Origin: Streptomyces albofaciens JCM 4342 | GTDB lineage: Bacteria > Actinomycetota > Actinomycetes > Streptomycetales > Streptomycetaceae | NCBI RefSeq assembly: GCF_008634025.1 | Contig: NZ_PDCM01000002.1 | Span: forward strand, 1,922,001-1,986,000 | Direction of reading: 5' to 3' | Length of the DNA stretch: 64,000 bases | Shown here: positions 8,704-17,681 of the stretch, in pieces | Numbering within the stretch: the first letter of the stretch is position 1 | Layout of the letters: each line of letters starts with the position of its first letter | Made by a program: the position numbers and the translations under genes | The notes under the pieces: generated by a model | The model's input: the letters and a program-made list of their open reading frames with translations, nothing else | What the model was told of the DNA's origin: nothing | Database searches by the model: none

Positions 8704-10737
8704 TCACAGGCAGTCGCGCGGGATCGTCTCGTTCCAGGTGCGGGAGAAGACGCGGCGGTCGTTCTCGTAGCCGTCCAGGGTGGCGTCCACGGTGAACTGC
8801 TTCTCGTCGCACCGCACCTTCTGGTGGGTGACCACCCGTACGTCCCAGTCGCCGCGCCGGAAGCGCATGGTCCACCGGGTCTCGCCGGTGGCGGAGGTGA
8901 AGTCGTCGGCGACGGTCGCGTAGCGCTCGTAGGCGCGGCGGCCGACCTCCATGCCGGTGTCCTCCAGGCGGGCCAGCCCGCGGTCCTTGACGATCTCCAG
9001 CTCGGAGTTGTAGTCGATCAGGTCGCGCCTGACCTCCCAGCGCTCCTCCGGCGCGGTCAGCTGGGTGGCGGTCAGCGGCCGGGTGCCCTCCGGCTCGCCG
9101 AACGGGCGCGGCGGCAGCCGGTCGGGTTCGGTGGTGGGCCGCACCGGCAGTGTCAGGGTGCTGGTGCCCTCGTACACGGTCAGCATGGCGGGCCGGGGCG
9201 GCGGCCAGGCCAGCGGCCAGTACGAGGTGGACAGCGACAGGCGGATGCGGTGGCCGGGCGGGAACGCCTGGGCGCAGCCGTTGAGCTGGACGGTGGCCCG
9301 GTAGCGGCGGCCGGGCTCCAGGGGCTCCGGATCGCCGATCGTCTCGTGGTGGGCGAGGTTGAGCACACCGTAGGTGACCCGGGTGGCCCGGCCGTCGGGG
9401 GACACGTCGGAGAGCCGGGCGGCGACCATGGCGACCGGTTCGCTGACCGACAGGTCGAGTTCGACGGTGGGCGAGCCGAGGATCTCCACCCGTTCGGCGA
9501 GCCGGTCGCTGTCGAAGACCAGCGAGCCGCCGTCCTCCTCGCGCTGGTCGTACGGCAGGTCCGGCGGCGCGTTGTAGGAGGCCCACTTGCCGGCGAACTG
9601 GCCGACGGACAGCGGCGACTGCACGGTCAGCACCCCGCAGCCGCGGTCGCCGCACTCCTCGCCGTCGGCGCCGATCCGGTGCCGGAAGAGCGGGCGGGAG
9701 GCGGAGCGGATGTGCGGGGAGGGCCAGTCGGGCTCGCCGACCCAGCGTCCCGGCCGGGTCTCGTAGGAGGTGGACGGCGGCACGCTGTCCTGCATCCAGG
9801 CGCTGAGCATGGGGCCGTCCATGACGTTGTTGTCCACGCCCTTGAGCCAGTGGTCGAACCAGCGCACGACCTCCTGGAGGTAGCCGATCGCGGGGCCCGG
9901 TTCGCCCAGGTGGGGGAACTTGTGCGACCACGGGCCGATCAGGCCCTTGCGCGGTACGTCGAGGTTGGCCAGCAGCCGGGTGACGGCGTTGGAGTAGCCG
10001 TCGGCCCAGCCGCTGGAGGCGAGCACCGGGCAGCGTACCGAGCGGTAGTCCTCGCAGACCGAGGCGTGCCGCCAGTAGGCGTCGCGGCGCTGGTGGCTGA
10101 GCCACTCCACGGCCCACGGCCGGGTGTTCTCCAGCCGCTCGTGCCACATCCGCCGCCAGCGGCCGCCCACCACGGCCGGGTCGGGCGGGCAGGTGCCGTA
10201 GGCGAACATGGTGCCCGCCTCGGCCAGGTTGTCGGAGAGCAGCTGGCCGCCCATGTAGTGCATGTCGTCGGCGTACCGGTCGTCGGTGAAGGACGCGATG
10301 ACGATGGCGCGCAGGCTCGGGGGCTGCCGGGCGGCGACCTGGAGGGCGGCGAAGGCGCCCCAGGAGATACCCATCATGCCGGTGGTGCCGTCGCACCAGG
10401 GCTGTGCGGCCAGCCAGGCGAGCACGTCCTCGGCGTCGGCCTGCTCCTGTTCCAGGTACTCGTCCCGCAGCACGCCCTCCGACTCGCCGGTGCCGCGCAG
10501 GTCGACGCGGACGCAGGCGTAGCCGTGGCCGGCGATGTAGGGGTGGTGGATGGAGTCGCGTACGGCGGTCAGGTCCCCCTTGCGGTACGGGATGTACTCC
10601 AGCACCGCCGGCACCGGCTCCTCGTCCGAGGCCGTGGGGCGCCAGATGCGCGCCGACAGGCGGGTGCCGTCGGAGACGGGGATGGTGACGTGGTCCTCCT
10701 CCGCCGTGGCGCAGGGCAGATTGCTCACGTAACGCAT
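8704..10737 (-). CDS. CocE/NonD family hydrolase (X-Pro dipeptidyl-peptidase S15 fold)
   Basis: This 677-residue enzyme is an alpha/beta hydrolase with the S15/CocE layout. The nucleophile lies in MGISWGAFAALQ (GXSXG variant GISWG), a His candidate is in WSHKFPH, and a C-terminal jelly-roll domain of about 250 residues follows (FPPGHRIRLSLSTSYWP is typical). Members cleave X-Pro peptides, cocaine esters or glutaryl amides; the real substrate here is unknown. No signal peptide is visible. It lies 62 bases downstream of the ATP-grasp gene on the same strand, suggesting co-transcription. Confidence 0.92.
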   Translation of the reverse strand: MRYVSNLPCATAEEDHVTIPVSDGTRLSARIWRPTASDEEPVPAVLEYIPYRKGDLTAVRDSIHHPYIAGHGYACVRVDLRGTGESEGVLRDEYLEQEQADAEDVLAWLAAQPWCDGTTGMMGISWGAFAALQVAARQPPSLRAIVIASFTDDRYADDMHYMGGQLLSDNLAEAGTMFAYGTCPPDPAVVGGRWRRMWHERLENTRPWAVEWLSHQRRDAYWRHASVCEDYRSVRCPVLASSGWADGYSNAVTRLLANLDVPRKGLIGPWSHKFPHLGEPGPAIGYLQEVVRWFDHWLKGVDNNVMDGPMLSAWMQDSVPPSTSYETRPGRWVGEPDWPSPHIRSASRPLFRHRIGADGEECGDRGCGVLTVQSPLSVGQFAGKWASYNAPPDLPYDQREEDGGSLVFDSDRLAERVEILGSPTVELDLSVSEPVAMVAARLSDVSPDGRATRVTYGVLNLAHHETIGDPEPLEPGRRYRATVQLNGCAQAFPPGHRIRLSLSTSYWPLAWPPPRPAMLTVYEGTSTLTLPVRPTTEPDRLPPRPFGEPEGTRPLTATQLTAPEERWEVRRDLIDYNSELEIVKDRGLARLEDTGMEVGRRAYERYATVADDFTSATGETRWTMRFRRGDWDVRVVTHQKVRCDEKQFTVDATLDGYENDRRVFSRTWNETIPRDCL

Positions 10738-10799
10738 GCGGCGACCTTCTCCTCACTGTCGTGCACCGGCGCCGCAGCCACGCGGACCGGCCGTCCGGT

Positions 10800-12098
10800 T
10801 CAGCCGTCCCGGCCGCCGGGCCGGGTCCGCTCGCAGGCCAGGTCCAGAGCTGCCACGCAGTGGTCGTACTTCTCGCGCAGCTCCTCCTCACTGTCGCCCC
10901 CGGTGAAGACATGGGCCAGTTCGAAGCTGTAGCTGTCCTGCTCCGCCATCTCGGCCAGGTGCTGGCCCGGCCGGGGGATCACGTGGATCCGCGTGCCCGG
11001 GATCCGCCTCTCGATGCGCGCGATCTCCTCGTGGGTGGGCACCTTGCGGGCGACGCCGTCGGCGAACCACCGGTAGTACCACTTGGCGGCCGTCTTGTAG
11101 CGGCCCGCGCGGTGCGGCATGGACGGGTCCTCGCCGAGGGCGAGGCGCAGCATGGCGTGGTGGTTGGGCGCGCCGTCGACGTACTGGAACAGTTCGGCGT
11201 GCGACTGGGAGTGCCGGGGGTTGACCTCCAGCACGTTGATCGCGTCGGTGTGCGGGTCGTAGAAGTACTCGATGCTGAAGGTCGCCTCCTGCATGCCGAT
11301 CTGCCGCATGACGCGGACGGAGACGTCGCGCAGCCGGCGCAGGACGGGCTCGGGGAGCGTTGAGGGGTACTGGTGGCGCAGGAAGGACGAGCTGTCGGGG
11401 TAGTCGATGGAGTCCAGTACGCCGTAGACCGTGACCTCGCCGTCGTGGACGTAGCCCTCGACCGCCACCTGGATGCCGGACAGTTCCTCCTCCGCGAGGC
11501 AGACCTGGCCGCCGACGCCCGTCATTTCGGGCGGCAGGTCGAGGCGGCGGAGGATGTCCTCGAACGGGCGGCCGACGCGGCCGATGCCTTTGCGGATCCT
11601 GGCGACCGCCGCGCGGAACTCCGCCTCGTCCCGTGCGCCGAAGGCCAGCTCCGAGGAGTACGCGAGGGCGGGCTTGAGCCACATGGGGAAGCGGACGCCC
11701 TCGGGCGGGCGCGGGTCGGGCGTGTCGAGGTCGACGCGGCCGAAGCGCGGGTGGGTGTCGACGGCCTTCTCCTGCTCCAGGCGGCTCCAGTACTTGTGCT
11801 CGCACTTGACGACCGACTCCAGGCCGGTGCTGCGGGTGCCGTAGCGCTCGCTCAGGATCGGTACGAAGGTGCTGACGGGGAAGTCCCAGTAGCCGACGAT
11901 CGCGTCGATGGTGCCGTCGAAGGAGTCCAGGATGCCCTGGGCCTTTTCCAGGAGGTCGGGTACGGAGATCTCACCCCCCTGGAGCTCACCGTGGGTGAGC
12001 AGCGGGTGGAAGCGGTACCGCTCCGCGTCGGGCACGTCGCGCAGGGCGGGGAGGTTCCTCTCCTCCAGGCCCAGTACGAAGATGTTCTTCCCGCTCAC
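10800..12098 (-). CDS. ATP-grasp domain ligase
   Basis: The 432-residue product has an ATP-grasp fold: a lysine-bearing nucleotide site near MWLKPALAYSSELAFG, a glycine-rich loop region GIGRVGRPFEDIL, and the metal-binding EVNPRHSQSHAELFQYV near residue 290. The family joins a carboxylate to an amine or thiol through an acyl phosphate. The first 130 residues form a pre-ATP-grasp domain (FVLGLEERNLPALRDV). The GTG start has GAGGAGG upstream. Pairing with a CocE/S15-type hydrolase suggests an amide- or peptide-forming step with a matching hydrolase, but the substrate is not recognisable. Confidence 0.88.
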   Translation of the reverse strand: MSGKNIFVLGLEERNLPALRDVPDAERYRFHPLLTHGELQGGEISVPDLLEKAQGILDSFDGTIDAIVGYWDFPVSTFVPILSERYGTRSTGLESVVKCEHKYWSRLEQEKAVDTHPRFGRVDLDTPDPRPPEGVRFPMWLKPALAYSSELAFGARDEAEFRAAVARIRKGIGRVGRPFEDILRRLDLPPEMTGVGGQVCLAEEELSGIQVAVEGYVHDGEVTVYGVLDSIDYPDSSSFLRHQYPSTLPEPVLRRLRDVSVRVMRQIGMQEATFSIEYFYDPHTDAINVLEVNPRHSQSHAELFQYVDGAPNHHAMLRLALGEDPSMPHRAGRYKTAAKWYYRWFADGVARKVPTHEEIARIERRIPGTRIHVIPRPGQHLAEMAEQDSYSFELAHVFTGGDSEEELREKYDHCVAALDLACERTRPGGRDG

Positions 12099-12307
12099 CT
12101 GTCCTCCTCGGGCTCACGCGCTGCGGGAGGACGCGGGTACCCCTGCGGTTGCCGCCCATTCGCGGCGCGGCGCGGCCCGGGCCAGGGGCCGGGGCATCGC
12201 CCCCGGACAGGACTTTCGTCCGATTAATCCCGTAATGGTCGGGTACTGGAGGGGCGGCCACCGGCAGGCCGCCGGACGGCACCCCACTCCCCCAACCGGA
12301 GGATCCC

Positions 12308-12502
12308 ATGAGCGACACCAACCCGATCGAGCTGCAGAAGGCCCTCAAGGGCGCCCACTACCCGGCGAGCAAGGACGACCTGGTCTCGTGCGCCGAGGGC
12401 AACCACGCGGACAGCGGCATGCGGGACAAGATTTCCAGCATCCCCAGCAAGAGCTACGAGAACCCGGCCGAGGTGGAGAAGGCCGTGTTCAAGGACCGGT
12501 AG
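12308..12502 (+). CDS. DUF2795 domain protein
   Basis: This 64-residue protein matches the DUF2795 family of small actinobacterial proteins, with the typical IELQKALKGAHYPASKDDLV beginning and PSKSYENPAEVEKAV end. Function is unknown. It has a good GGAGGATCCC leader just before its ATG. The 5' region contains a 7-bp stem-loop (12253-12259 with 12267-12273). The gene is divergent from the ATP-grasp operon and ends just before a strong terminator shared with the MFS gene. Confidence 0.88.
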   Translation: MSDTNPIELQKALKGAHYPASKDDLVSCAEGNHADSGMRDKISSIPSKSYENPAEVEKAVFKDR

Positions 12503-12530
12503 CGGCGCCGCGCGACAGCCCGTCACGACG

Positions 12531-12566
12531 CCGGGGCCGGCGGGACGGGCGTCCCGCCGGCCCCGG
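12531..12566. terminator. Bidirectional intrinsic terminator
   Basis: A perfect 16-bp GC-rich stem (arms 12531-12546 and 12551-12566) with a GGGC loop lies between the convergent DUF2795 and MFS genes. It lacks a T-run, as is usual for streptomycete terminators. Confidence 0.75.
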
Positions 12567-12588
12567 CCGGGCGTCCCGCGTCCGGGCG

Positions 12589-14070
12589 TCAGGCCACGGA
12601 CCGGTACTCCGCCGCCACGGCGGGCGCGGGGGCGGGGGCGGGCGTCGCCAGCCAGGCGATCCGCTCGCGGGAGCGCAGCAGCGCGCCCGCGCCGATCGCC
12701 ACCGCGATGATCAGGCCGCCGGCCACCAGGGCGCCGCGGGCACCGGCCACCTCCATCAGGAGGCCCAGCAGCGGCGGGGCCACCAGGCCCCACACCGTGC
12801 TCGCGCTGCGCCACACGCCCAGCACCCGGCCGCGCATGTTCGGCGGCGGGTCCGTCTGGAGCACCGTCGTACCGGCGGTGTCGGAGACCGACTCCACCAC
12901 CGACATCGGCAGCACCAGCACGAGCAGCACGAGCAGCGACGGGGACAGCCCGGCGAAGACCTGGAGCAGCGCACCGGCCGCGGCCAGCGCGCCGACCAGC
13001 TTGACCGAGGGGTTGCGCAGCCGCGCGGCGAGGACCGCGCCGACGATGCCGCCCGCGGCCAGTACGGACGAGACGGTGCCGAACGCGCCGGCGCCCGCCG
13101 CGAGCGGCCCGGTGACCAGGACGGCCAGGGTCAGCTGGTAGTTCCGGCCGAAGATCGCGCTGAGCCCGGTGATGGCGGCCAGCGCGACCAGCCGCGGCCG
13201 GCGCATGAAGAAGGCGAGTCCGTCCCGGGCCCGGTCGCCGACCTCCGGCTCCGCCGCCCCCACGGACGCGACGGCCTCCTCCGTGCCCTGCGGACTCTTC
13301 GCGGGCGCCCGCAGCGCCTCGCCCACCGGCTTCAGGAAGGGGATGACGGCCGCGACGAACAGGAAGGACAGGCCGTTGGCCGCATAGGCGGCGCCGGTGC
13401 CGAGGAAGCCGACGGCGACACCGGCCAGGGCCGTACCGCCGAGCCGCCCCACGCTGTGCACCAGCGAGCCGACGGCGATCGCGGAGGGCACGTCCTCCCG
13501 GCGTACCAGGTCGTTGCCGAGCAGGGCGGTGGCCGGGCCGTCCACCGTGGCGACCAGGCCGGTGACGGCGGCCAGCGCCATCAGCAGCCCGTAGTTCAGC
13601 TGGTCGGTGGCGACCAGGACCGCGGTGGCGAAGGCGACCAGGCCCAGCACGGCCTGGCTCAGCCCGGCCGTGAGCTTACGGGGCCAGCGGTCGACGGCGG
13701 CACCGCCGAACAGCCCCATGATCAGGCCGGGGCCCGCCTGCACGGACAGCGACAGACCGGTGGCCGCCGCGGAACCGGTGAGCTGGAGCACCAGCAGGTT
13801 CTGCACGGTCAGCTGCATCCAGGTGCCGGCGTTGGACACCAGGTTGGCCACCGACCACCAGCGCATGCTGCGGTAGCGCAGCGACCGCCACGGCGCGTGG
13901 TCGGCGCCGCCGCCGGACGGCTTGCGGCCCAGCAGGTACCGGAAGCCGCCGAGACGCCGGCGCAGATTTTTCTCGGTTTCGAGTGTTTCGGGGGTTTCCG
14001 GGGCGGGAATCGACTCGTGGGACTCCGCTTGCGCCGGGACACGGGCAGCGGATCGAACAGGCAAAGACAC
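12589..14070 (-). CDS. MFS transporter, drug-exporter-like
   Basis: This membrane protein has about 12 hydrophobic segments starting at RSMRWWSVANLVSNAGTWMQ, and the MFS_3/enterobactin-exporter-like signatures MGLFGGAAVDRWPRK (loop 2-3) and TVDGPATALLGNDLVRREDVPSA. Such proteins export small molecules by proton antiport; the substrate is unknown. The start is uncertain. The frame is open from a GTG at 14145, but codons before about 13980 have low third-position GC, so I use the GTG at 14070; neither has a good ribosome site. The product is then 493 residues. Confidence 0.88.
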   Translation of the reverse strand: MSLPVRSAARVPAQAESHESIPAPETPETLETEKNLRRRLGGFRYLLGRKPSGGGADHAPWRSLRYRSMRWWSVANLVSNAGTWMQLTVQNLLVLQLTGSAAATGLSLSVQAGPGLIMGLFGGAAVDRWPRKLTAGLSQAVLGLVAFATAVLVATDQLNYGLLMALAAVTGLVATVDGPATALLGNDLVRREDVPSAIAVGSLVHSVGRLGGTALAGVAVGFLGTGAAYAANGLSFLFVAAVIPFLKPVGEALRAPAKSPQGTEEAVASVGAAEPEVGDRARDGLAFFMRRPRLVALAAITGLSAIFGRNYQLTLAVLVTGPLAAGAGAFGTVSSVLAAGGIVGAVLAARLRNPSVKLVGALAAAGALLQVFAGLSPSLLVLLVLVLPMSVVESVSDTAGTTVLQTDPPPNMRGRVLGVWRSASTVWGLVAPPLLGLLMEVAGARGALVAGGLIIAVAIGAGALLRSRERIAWLATPAPAPAPAVAAEYRSVA

Positions 14071-14284
14071 AGGCGCGAGAACTTCGTGAAGAGCCCAGCA
14101 GGCTCGGAGAGCGGCTCGGCGGGCACGGAGCACGACTGCGTGCACACCATGGGCGCCGATTCGGTCGGAATGCCGGCCTCACTCCGGTCCGCGGACGACG
14201 GACCCTTCCAGGCACAGCAATCCCACATGTTCACAGACGCCTCGGGGGCGGGGGAAGAGCGGCCCCCGCCCCAGGCGTGCGGAA

Positions 14285-14323
14285 ACCCCCCGGATCCCTT
14301 GGGGCACAAGGGATCCGGGGGGT
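14285..14323 (-). terminator. Intrinsic terminator after the toxin-antitoxin operon
   Basis: A perfect 16-bp stem (14285-14300 with 14308-14323, core GGATCC) and 7-base loop lies 60 bases downstream of the PIN gene stop and upstream of the MFS gene. It should isolate the MFS gene from toxin-antitoxin transcription. Confidence 0.75.
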
Positions 14324-14382
14324 GGGTGGGGTTGCTCACAAGAGGGGCGGGAGCGCCAGGACAGGAGGCGCCGGCCCCCGGT

Positions 14383-14763
14383 TCAGGGAGTCAGGTCGAG
14401 GACGCGGACCGGCCGGCCCTCCCACTGCTTGGGCAGCGTCGTGGCGATGACCGCCCCGCTCGGCCGGTCGGGTGTCGGCTGCGCGGCGTACTGGGCATGC
14501 GCCGCCGCCCAGGTCTGCTCGTGCGCCACCGCCAAGGCGGCCGGCAGGTCCAGGTCGAGGACGGTGATGCCGGGCAGAGCGGCGAGGTGTTCGGCCGTTC
14601 CGGGGCGGGCCCGGTCGGCTTCGACCAGGGCGCACGCCGGGGCGTAGAGGAACCAGTCCGCCTCGGCGTGCGCCCGGTGGATCAGCCGCGAGACGATGAT
14701 GTTGCCCCGTCCGGCCGCGGCCATGGCCGTGTCGTCGAGGACGACGTGCATCGGTTCGCTCAC
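14383..14763 (-). CDS. PIN-domain toxin of a VapBC-like pair
   Basis: The 126-residue product resembles a PIN-fold ribonuclease toxin. After VSEP it begins MHVVLDDTAMAAAGRGN, with the first acidic pair (DD) near residue 10, a central PACALVEADRARP with Glu about 50, and a C-terminal TLPKQWEGRPVRVLDL. The usual last Asp is not obvious, so the active site is incomplete or divergent. The GTG at 14763 overlaps the antitoxin stop (GTGA). Position after an RHH antitoxin gene supports the assignment more strongly than the motifs do. Confidence 0.75.
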   Translation of the reverse strand: MSEPMHVVLDDTAMAAAGRGNIIVSRLIHRAHAEADWFLYAPACALVEADRARPGTAEHLAALPGITVLDLDLPAALAVAHEQTWAAAHAQYAAQPTPDRPSGAVIATTLPKQWEGRPVRVLDLTP

Positions 14764-15020
14764 CGGCCGGCCGCCCGGGCCAGGCGTCGGTCGAGTTCCT
14801 CGTCCAGGCTCCGCTCCTCGTCCGGGCTCGGGTCGTAGCCCGTCCACTGGCGCAGTGCCGCGCGGGCCTTCTCGGCCTGCTCGGCCCGCTCCTGCGGGGT
14901 CAGCAGGGTGTCGGCGAGGCGGGCCAGGTAGGCCCGCAGCGACAGGCCTTCTCCGGCGGCTATCGCGGCCAGCCGCTCCTTGGCTTCCTCCGGCATCCGG
15001 ACGTTGGCGTCAGCCATCAT
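14760..15020 (-). CDS. RHH-type antitoxin
   Basis: The 86-residue protein has an N-terminal ribbon-helix-helix segment (ADANVRMPEEAKERLAAIA then GLSLRAYLARLADTLL) that should dimerise and bind DNA, and a charged C-terminal tail (PSPDEERSLDEELDRRLARA) of the kind that wraps a PIN toxin. The ATG at 15020 follows GGAG; a GTG at 15035 is also in frame. The toxin gene overlaps its stop. It probably represses its own promoter through the palindrome just upstream. Confidence 0.82.
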   Translation of the reverse strand: MMADANVRMPEEAKERLAAIAAGEGLSLRAYLARLADTLLTPQERAEQAEKARAALRQWTGYDPSPDEERSLDEELDRRLARAAGR

Positions 15021-15042
15021 CGTGCTCCTCTCCACCGTCCAG

Positions 15043-15070
15043 CTTATGGGTACGGGTACGTACCCGTAAA
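15043..15070 (-). promoter_or_regulatory. Toxin-antitoxin promoter with palindromic operator
   Basis: An 18-bp perfect palindrome, TACGGGTACGTACCCGTA at 15051-15068, sits between a possible -35 (TTTACG, 15070-15065) and -10 (CATAAG, 15048-15043) on the minus strand with a 16-bp spacer. An extra GGGTAC half-site (15048-15053) adjoins it. This is the expected arrangement for RHH antitoxin autorepression. The palindrome is seen; its function is inferred. Confidence 0.6.
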
Positions 15071-15277
15071 GGCGCTTCCGGCGCCCGGCTTACGGAGCGG
15101 CCCCGGCGGACACCCGGAACCGGCGGGCCCCCGGCGGCCCAGCGGTCGCGAGGCTCCGGAGGTGACCACACATTGGTGTCAGCGGTCCGCGCCGTGAAAG
15201 GCGGCCCGCGCCGTTCCGTACCGCCCTTCGCCGACGGCCCCGCACATCAGGAACCCGCACGCCAAGGAGGACCACGT

Positions 15278-16495
15278 ATGACCCCGGCCCGCCCGACCCC
15301 GCTCCCCCGCGCCGACCGGCCGCGGATCCTCGTTCTCCGGGCGCTCGGCCTCGGGGACCTGCTGACGGCGGTGCCCGCGTTGCGGGCGCTGCGTACCGCG
15401 TTTCCGCGGCACGAGCTGGTGCTGGCGGCGCCCGGCCGGCTGGCCGAGGCCGCCGCGGCGACGGGTGTGGTCGACCGGCTGCTGCCCGCGTCGGCGCCCG
15501 GCCGCGGCGTGCCGCGGGCGGTGGACTGGGACGGCCCGCCCCCGGCGATCGCCGTGGACCTGCACGGCAACGGGCCGGCCAGCCATCTGCCGCTGCTGGC
15601 GCTGCGCCCGGTCCGGCTGTTCGCGTACGCGCATCCCGCGATGCCCCGCCTCCTGGGCCCGGTCTGGCGCGAGGACGAGCACGAGCGCAGCCGGTGGTGC
15701 CGTCTGCTGACCTGGTACGGCGTTCCGGCGGATCCGGACGATCTGCGGATCGACGCGCCGCCGGGCCCGTCCCCGGCGCCGGGCGCGGTGGTGGTGCACC
15801 CGGGCGCGGACGCGGTGGCGCGCCGCTGGCCGCCGGAGCGCTTCGCCGCGGTGGCGCACGCGCTGCACCGGGCGGGGCACCGCGTCGTCCTGACCGCCGG
15901 GGCCGGTGAGGGGCCGCTCGCCCGGCAGGTGGCCGTGCAGGCCGGGCTGCCGCCGTCGGCGGTTCTGGGCGGCTCGGCGGACGTGCCGTTCGGGGAGCTG
16001 GCGGCGCTGGTCGCGCAGGCCCGTGCGGTGATCGTGGGCGATACCGGGCTCGCGCATCTGGCCAGCGCGCTCGGCACGCCGTCCGTGGTGCTCTTCGGGC
16101 CGGTCGCGCCCCGGCTGTGGGGCCCGCCGCGGCTGCCCCGGCACCGGGCGCTGTGGCATCCGGGCCACCTGGACCGGGCCCGCCCGGGCGACGCGCACGG
16201 GGAGCAGCCGGACGGACGGCTGCTGCGGATCACCGCGGCGGAGGTGCTGACGGCGGTGGCGCGGCTGCCGGAGCCGGTGCGGCGGCCCGAGAACGTACGG
16301 CGGACACCGGCCGTGTGGCGGCCGGAGTCCGTAGGGCCGGACGAGCCCGTGCGGTCGGCCGAGCCCGTGCGTCCGGGCGAATCCGTACCTCCGGACGAGC
16401 CCGTACGACCGGCCGAGCCCGTATCGCGGCCGGAGCCGGAGGACGTGCCGGATTCGGCGCCGGATTCGGCGCCGGTCTCGGTGCCGGCGCCGTGA
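15278..16495 (+). CDS. Glycosyltransferase family 9 (heptosyltransferase-like)
   Basis: This 405-residue protein is related to the ADP-heptose:LPS heptosyltransferases. It starts RILVLRALGLGDLLTAVPAL, the typical GT9 nucleotide-independent N-terminal loop, and has VVHPGADAVARRWPPERFAAVA and the donor-binding VGDTGLAHLASALGTPSVVLFGP. The ATG at 15278 follows AAGGAGG by seven bases. The last 75 residues are an unusual Pro/Glu/Val repeat tail (EPVRSAEPVRPGESVPP and similar). It opens a one-strand glycan cluster that also contains heptose-nucleotide genes; its stop overlaps the next start. Confidence 0.92.
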   Translation: MTPARPTPLPRADRPRILVLRALGLGDLLTAVPALRALRTAFPRHELVLAAPGRLAEAAAATGVVDRLLPASAPGRGVPRAVDWDGPPPAIAVDLHGNGPASHLPLLALRPVRLFAYAHPAMPRLLGPVWREDEHERSRWCRLLTWYGVPADPDDLRIDAPPGPSPAPGAVVVHPGADAVARRWPPERFAAVAHALHRAGHRVVLTAGAGEGPLARQVAVQAGLPPSAVLGGSADVPFGELAALVAQARAVIVGDTGLAHLASALGTPSVVLFGPVAPRLWGPPRLPRHRALWHPGHLDRARPGDAHGEQPDGRLLRITAAEVLTAVARLPEPVRRPENVRRTPAVWRPESVGPDEPVRSAEPVRPGESVPPDEPVRPAEPVSRPEPEDVPDSAPDSAPVSVPAP

Positions 16496-17454
16496 CGGCC
16501 CCGGAGCAGCGGCGCGCCCCCGTGCCCCCGCCGGCCCGCCGGGTCCTGCTCACCGGCTGGTTCAGCTTTCTGCACGGCGAGGTGACGGCCGGGGACATGC
16601 TCGCGGCCGAGGCCGTGCAGGACGCGCTGCGCGGTGCCGGGATCGCGTACGACACGGCCTGGTCGCCGGTGTTCCGGCCGGAGGGGCTGCGTCTGGACGA
16701 CGCCGATCCCGCGGCCTTCACCGACGTGGTCTTCGCCTGCGGGCCGGTGCACTCGCGGCCCACGCCGGACGGCGGGCCGAGCCCGCTGCTCGCGCTGCAC
16801 GAACGGTTCGCCGGGTGCCGCCGGGTCGCCGTCGGCGTGTCCGTACCCGATCCGGACGATCCGGCGGTGGCCCGGTTCGACGAGGTGCTGGCCCGGGACG
16901 TGGCCGGGCGGCGGACCGGGGCGCAGGACCTGAGCCTGCGGGCCCCGGCGCCGCGCGGCGTGCCGCTCGTCGGTGTGGTGCTGACCGGCGGGCAGCACGA
17001 GTACGGCGCCCGGCGGCGGCACGAGGAGGTCACGGAGCGGCTGACGGACTGGCTGGGGACGGTGGAAGCGGCCCGCCTGCCGCTGGACACCCGGCTGGAC
17101 TCGCGCGACTGGCGGCTGCCCGCGACGCCGGACGAACTGCACGCGGTGCTGGCCCGGCTGGACGTGGTGGTGACGACCCGGCTGCACGGCATGGTCCTGG
17201 CGCTGCGCGCGGGCACCCCGGCGCTCGCCGTCGATCCCGTCGAGGGCGGTGCGAAGGTCAGCGCGCAGGCGGCGGCGCTGGGCTGGCCGGCCGTACTGCG
17301 CTGCGAGCAGGCCGGGAAAGGGGAGCTGGACCGGCTGTTCGCCTGGTGCCTGTCGCCGCAGGGCCGGGCTCAGACGGGGCCGCACACGCTGGCGCCGGAG
17401 GGGGACGGGCTGCTCGACGGGCTGCTGCGGTCGCTGGCTCGGACATACGGGTGA
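16492..17454 (+). CDS. Polysaccharide pyruvyl transferase family protein
   Basis: The 320-residue protein has the PS_pyruv_trans pattern: LLTGWFSFLHGEVTAGDMLAA at the N-terminus, VVFACGPVHSRPTPDGG, and the C-terminal signature TTRLHGMVLALRAGTPALAV. Such enzymes move pyruvate from phosphoenolpyruvate to a sugar hydroxyl pair, or form related fold enzymes with other substrates. The GTG at 16492 overlaps the upstream stop (GTGA). It likely decorates the glycan made by this cluster with an acidic ketal. Confidence 0.88.
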   Translation: MTAPEQRRAPVPPPARRVLLTGWFSFLHGEVTAGDMLAAEAVQDALRGAGIAYDTAWSPVFRPEGLRLDDADPAAFTDVVFACGPVHSRPTPDGGPSPLLALHERFAGCRRVAVGVSVPDPDDPAVARFDEVLARDVAGRRTGAQDLSLRAPAPRGVPLVGVVLTGGQHEYGARRRHEEVTERLTDWLGTVEAARLPLDTRLDSRDWRLPATPDELHAVLARLDVVVTTRLHGMVLALRAGTPALAVDPVEGGAKVSAQAAALGWPAVLRCEQAGKGELDRLFAWCLSPQGRAQTGPHTLAPEGDGLLDGLLRSLARTYG

Positions 17455-17681
17455 CTGTGCGGCGGTGGCCGGGCCGGGGAGCCGGGGCCCCGCTCCCTCG
17501 ACGCACCGGAATTGACTGGCCACGCGCGGCCACCGGGAAGCAACGGGTGGGAAAGCCCGTCATGCGGCGACTTTTCAGCTTAAGCGATGCCAGGCGTGTG
17601 CGCAGCGTCGCCGAGCGTGACGTTTTCTCCGGGGCTGGAGTGGCACCCGATGCCCGGTAGCCCCTAGCCGAGGGAGATCCC

